A stretch of 64,000 nucleotides of DNA from Ailanthus altissimus (lineage: Eukaryota > Streptophyta > Magnoliopsida > Sapindales > Simaroubaceae). This document shows positions 62,765 to 64,000 of this stretch, one piece after another; the stretch's first letter is position 1, and every line of letters begins with the position of its first letter. Below the pieces are notes generated by a model. That model was not told the origin of the DNA. It worked only from the letters and a program-made list of their open reading frames with translations, and did no database searches. The stretch is from assembly GCA_946807835.1 (NCBI GenBank), contig OX327699.1, positions 23,672,014 through 23,736,013 on the forward strand, read 5' to 3'. Both the position numbers and the translations under genes were made by a program.

Positions 62765-64000
62765 TGTTAGAATGTAAAAAGTATTGAGTTCAGATGATTA
62801 CAGACTGAAAGAAGTTTAAAGAGAAAAGGCTGAGGTGAAGAAAAGAAGAACAAGCTAAAAAGTTTAAATCACGGATCAAACATGTGTATTTCTATTGTTC
62901 AATTTCCTTTATAAGCCTTGTAATCATTTCATTAATCAGTGGAGAAAACAGAAATCAATTCTTCAATAGATTCATTTAGAAATTTTCTCTCGTTTGCTCT
63001 GTTCTTTTTCACTAGCCAAACAACGTTGAAACTTCACATGGTATCAGAGTCCCAGCTCCTCTGACACAAATTTAGCTTCTGCAAACACAAATAACAATAC
63101 TAAAACACTCAATTTCTTTCCTTCTATTGTTAAACTCACTGAATCTAACTACGTAATTTAGAAATCTCAAGTTTTAATTGCCATAAAAAGAAATAAATTT
63201 GAGAGATTTGTTAATGGAAGAAATTTTTTTCTAAATTAGAAAATCAAAGTAGTGAATGCAGATTGATCCATCTCTGAAGTAGAAAATTTAGAATATGAGT
63301 CCTGAATGAGTCAAGATCAACTGCTTCTCAACTAGATGTTTTCGACCATTTATGATACTATCTTGTATCTAGTAATTGATAGCTCATCAACAAGAGAGCT
63401 ATGATTGTCTATTGAAAGGCAATTTAGCTCTGAATCGAAGGCAAGATCTTTAAAGCTATAAAGACAATTGTCAATAGTAAGCAAAAGGACTCTTACTATG
63501 TTTGATTATTTTCTCAAAGGCATTGTTGATGAATTAACACTGGATGGATGTCCAATTTGTGAGAAGGAGTTCATAGAATACTTGATTTCTGGTGTTGGAT
63601 CTGAGTATAATTCAATTATGGTTTGATAACAAGTAAAATAGAATCAATAACTTTAAATGAAGCTTATTCTTCAAATAAGTAAACATCCAAATCTTTATAG
63701 GTTGTTACTCGTCTCTAATCAAAGAAAATTTGATTACAAAACTTAGGCATATAGGGCTTAGACATCCCAATACTCAACACTCTCAAAGTTGTAATCAACT
63801 CTTGTAATATTACGTTTGACAGAAATGAGAAGTATGAACCAGAATTTTGTACTCTTGTTAAAATTGGTAAAATGCAAAGGCTTCATTTTCCCTGTGTTGG
63901 GAATAAATCAAAATTTTCTTTAAATCTTTTGTACATTGATATGTGGGGTCCTTTTTTTATAGAACCAAGAGAAAAATTTATGTACTGTTTGAATATAGTA
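62765..64000 (+). mobile_element. Ty1/Copia element, 5' part; continues past the right edge
   Basis: The LTR at about 62765-63038 (TGTTAGAATG ... ACTTCACA) is followed at once by the primer site tggtatcagag (63039). Gag remnants follow in shifting frames: KLTESNYVI with a stop, then MFDYFLKGIVDEL and EFIEYLISGVGSEYNSI (to about 63620). The sequence then jumps to the gag-pre-integrase/integrase junction (about 63880-64000: MQRLHFPCVG, then LLYIDMWGPF), so the knuckle and protease are deleted. Degraded and truncated by the window edge. Confidence 0.82.

Overview
This is a stretch of plant nuclear DNA, almost certainly from a eudicot. The genes have plant-type GT-AG introns, the intergenic DNA is very AT-rich, and the gene families are plant ones (CDPK, P-class PPR, plastid-type RluA pseudouridine synthase, R2R3-MYB). 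Ty1/Copia LTR elements are abundant. From memory, the host genes correspond to Arabidopsis chromosome 1 loci in the duplicated blocks around At1g20270-At1g20300 and At1g76040-At1g76070: CPK29, PUS2, P4H3, EMB1793, a PPR protein and At1g76070. The species cannot be fixed from the sequence; a woody rosid would fit.

Layout. 1-3.35 kb: 3' part of a calcium-dependent protein kinase (+). 4.3-6.9 kb: plastid RNA pseudouridine synthase (+). 7.0-14.6 kb: remnants of a tandem segmental duplication, with a broken prolyl 4-hydroxylase copy at 7.9-8.3 kb, a broken CDPK exon copy at 10.15-10.5 kb and the intact prolyl 4-hydroxylase at 11.6-14.6 kb (-). The ancestral CDPK-PUS-P4H block was duplicated, and each copy then lost what the other kept. 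15.4-19 kb: remains of a Mutator-type transposon (DUF1985 fragment on +, MURA transposase on -). 19-23 kb: AT-rich DNA with LTR-like scraps. 23.1-23.6 kb: an LYR-motif protein (-).

25.2-32.9 kb: a Mutator-like element with terminal inverted repeats and a perfect 9-bp target duplication. It carries a captured MYB103-like gene fragment, so it is a Pack-MULE. It was later invaded by a full-length Copia element and by a second, related LTR that is now solo. 33.4-44.3 kb: a minus-strand array of three related small proteins not recognised by name. The third is a pseudogene split by a 7.56-kb Copia element, which itself contains a 0.7-kb MITE-like element with a 9-bp target duplication. 45.0-46.6 kb: an intact mitochondrial-type PPR gene (+). 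47.7-52.7 kb: a second, LYRM2-like LYR gene (-) whose single intron is swollen by two head-to-head Copia pieces. 55.65-56.4 kb: an At1g76070/syringolide-induced 14-1-1-like gene (+). 57.1-61.9 kb: another degraded Copia (-). 62.8 kb to the end: the 5' part of a further Copia (+).

The host genes are single-copy housekeeping or signalling genes, not a pathway. They cover Ca2+ signalling, plastid rRNA modification, hydroxyproline formation in the secretory pathway, mitochondrial Fe-S or complex assembly factors (two LYR proteins) and organellar RNA processing. The most interesting material is the small-protein array, the MYB-bearing Pack-MULE and the clear order of nested insertions. Splice sites were read by eye and are not transcript-supported.
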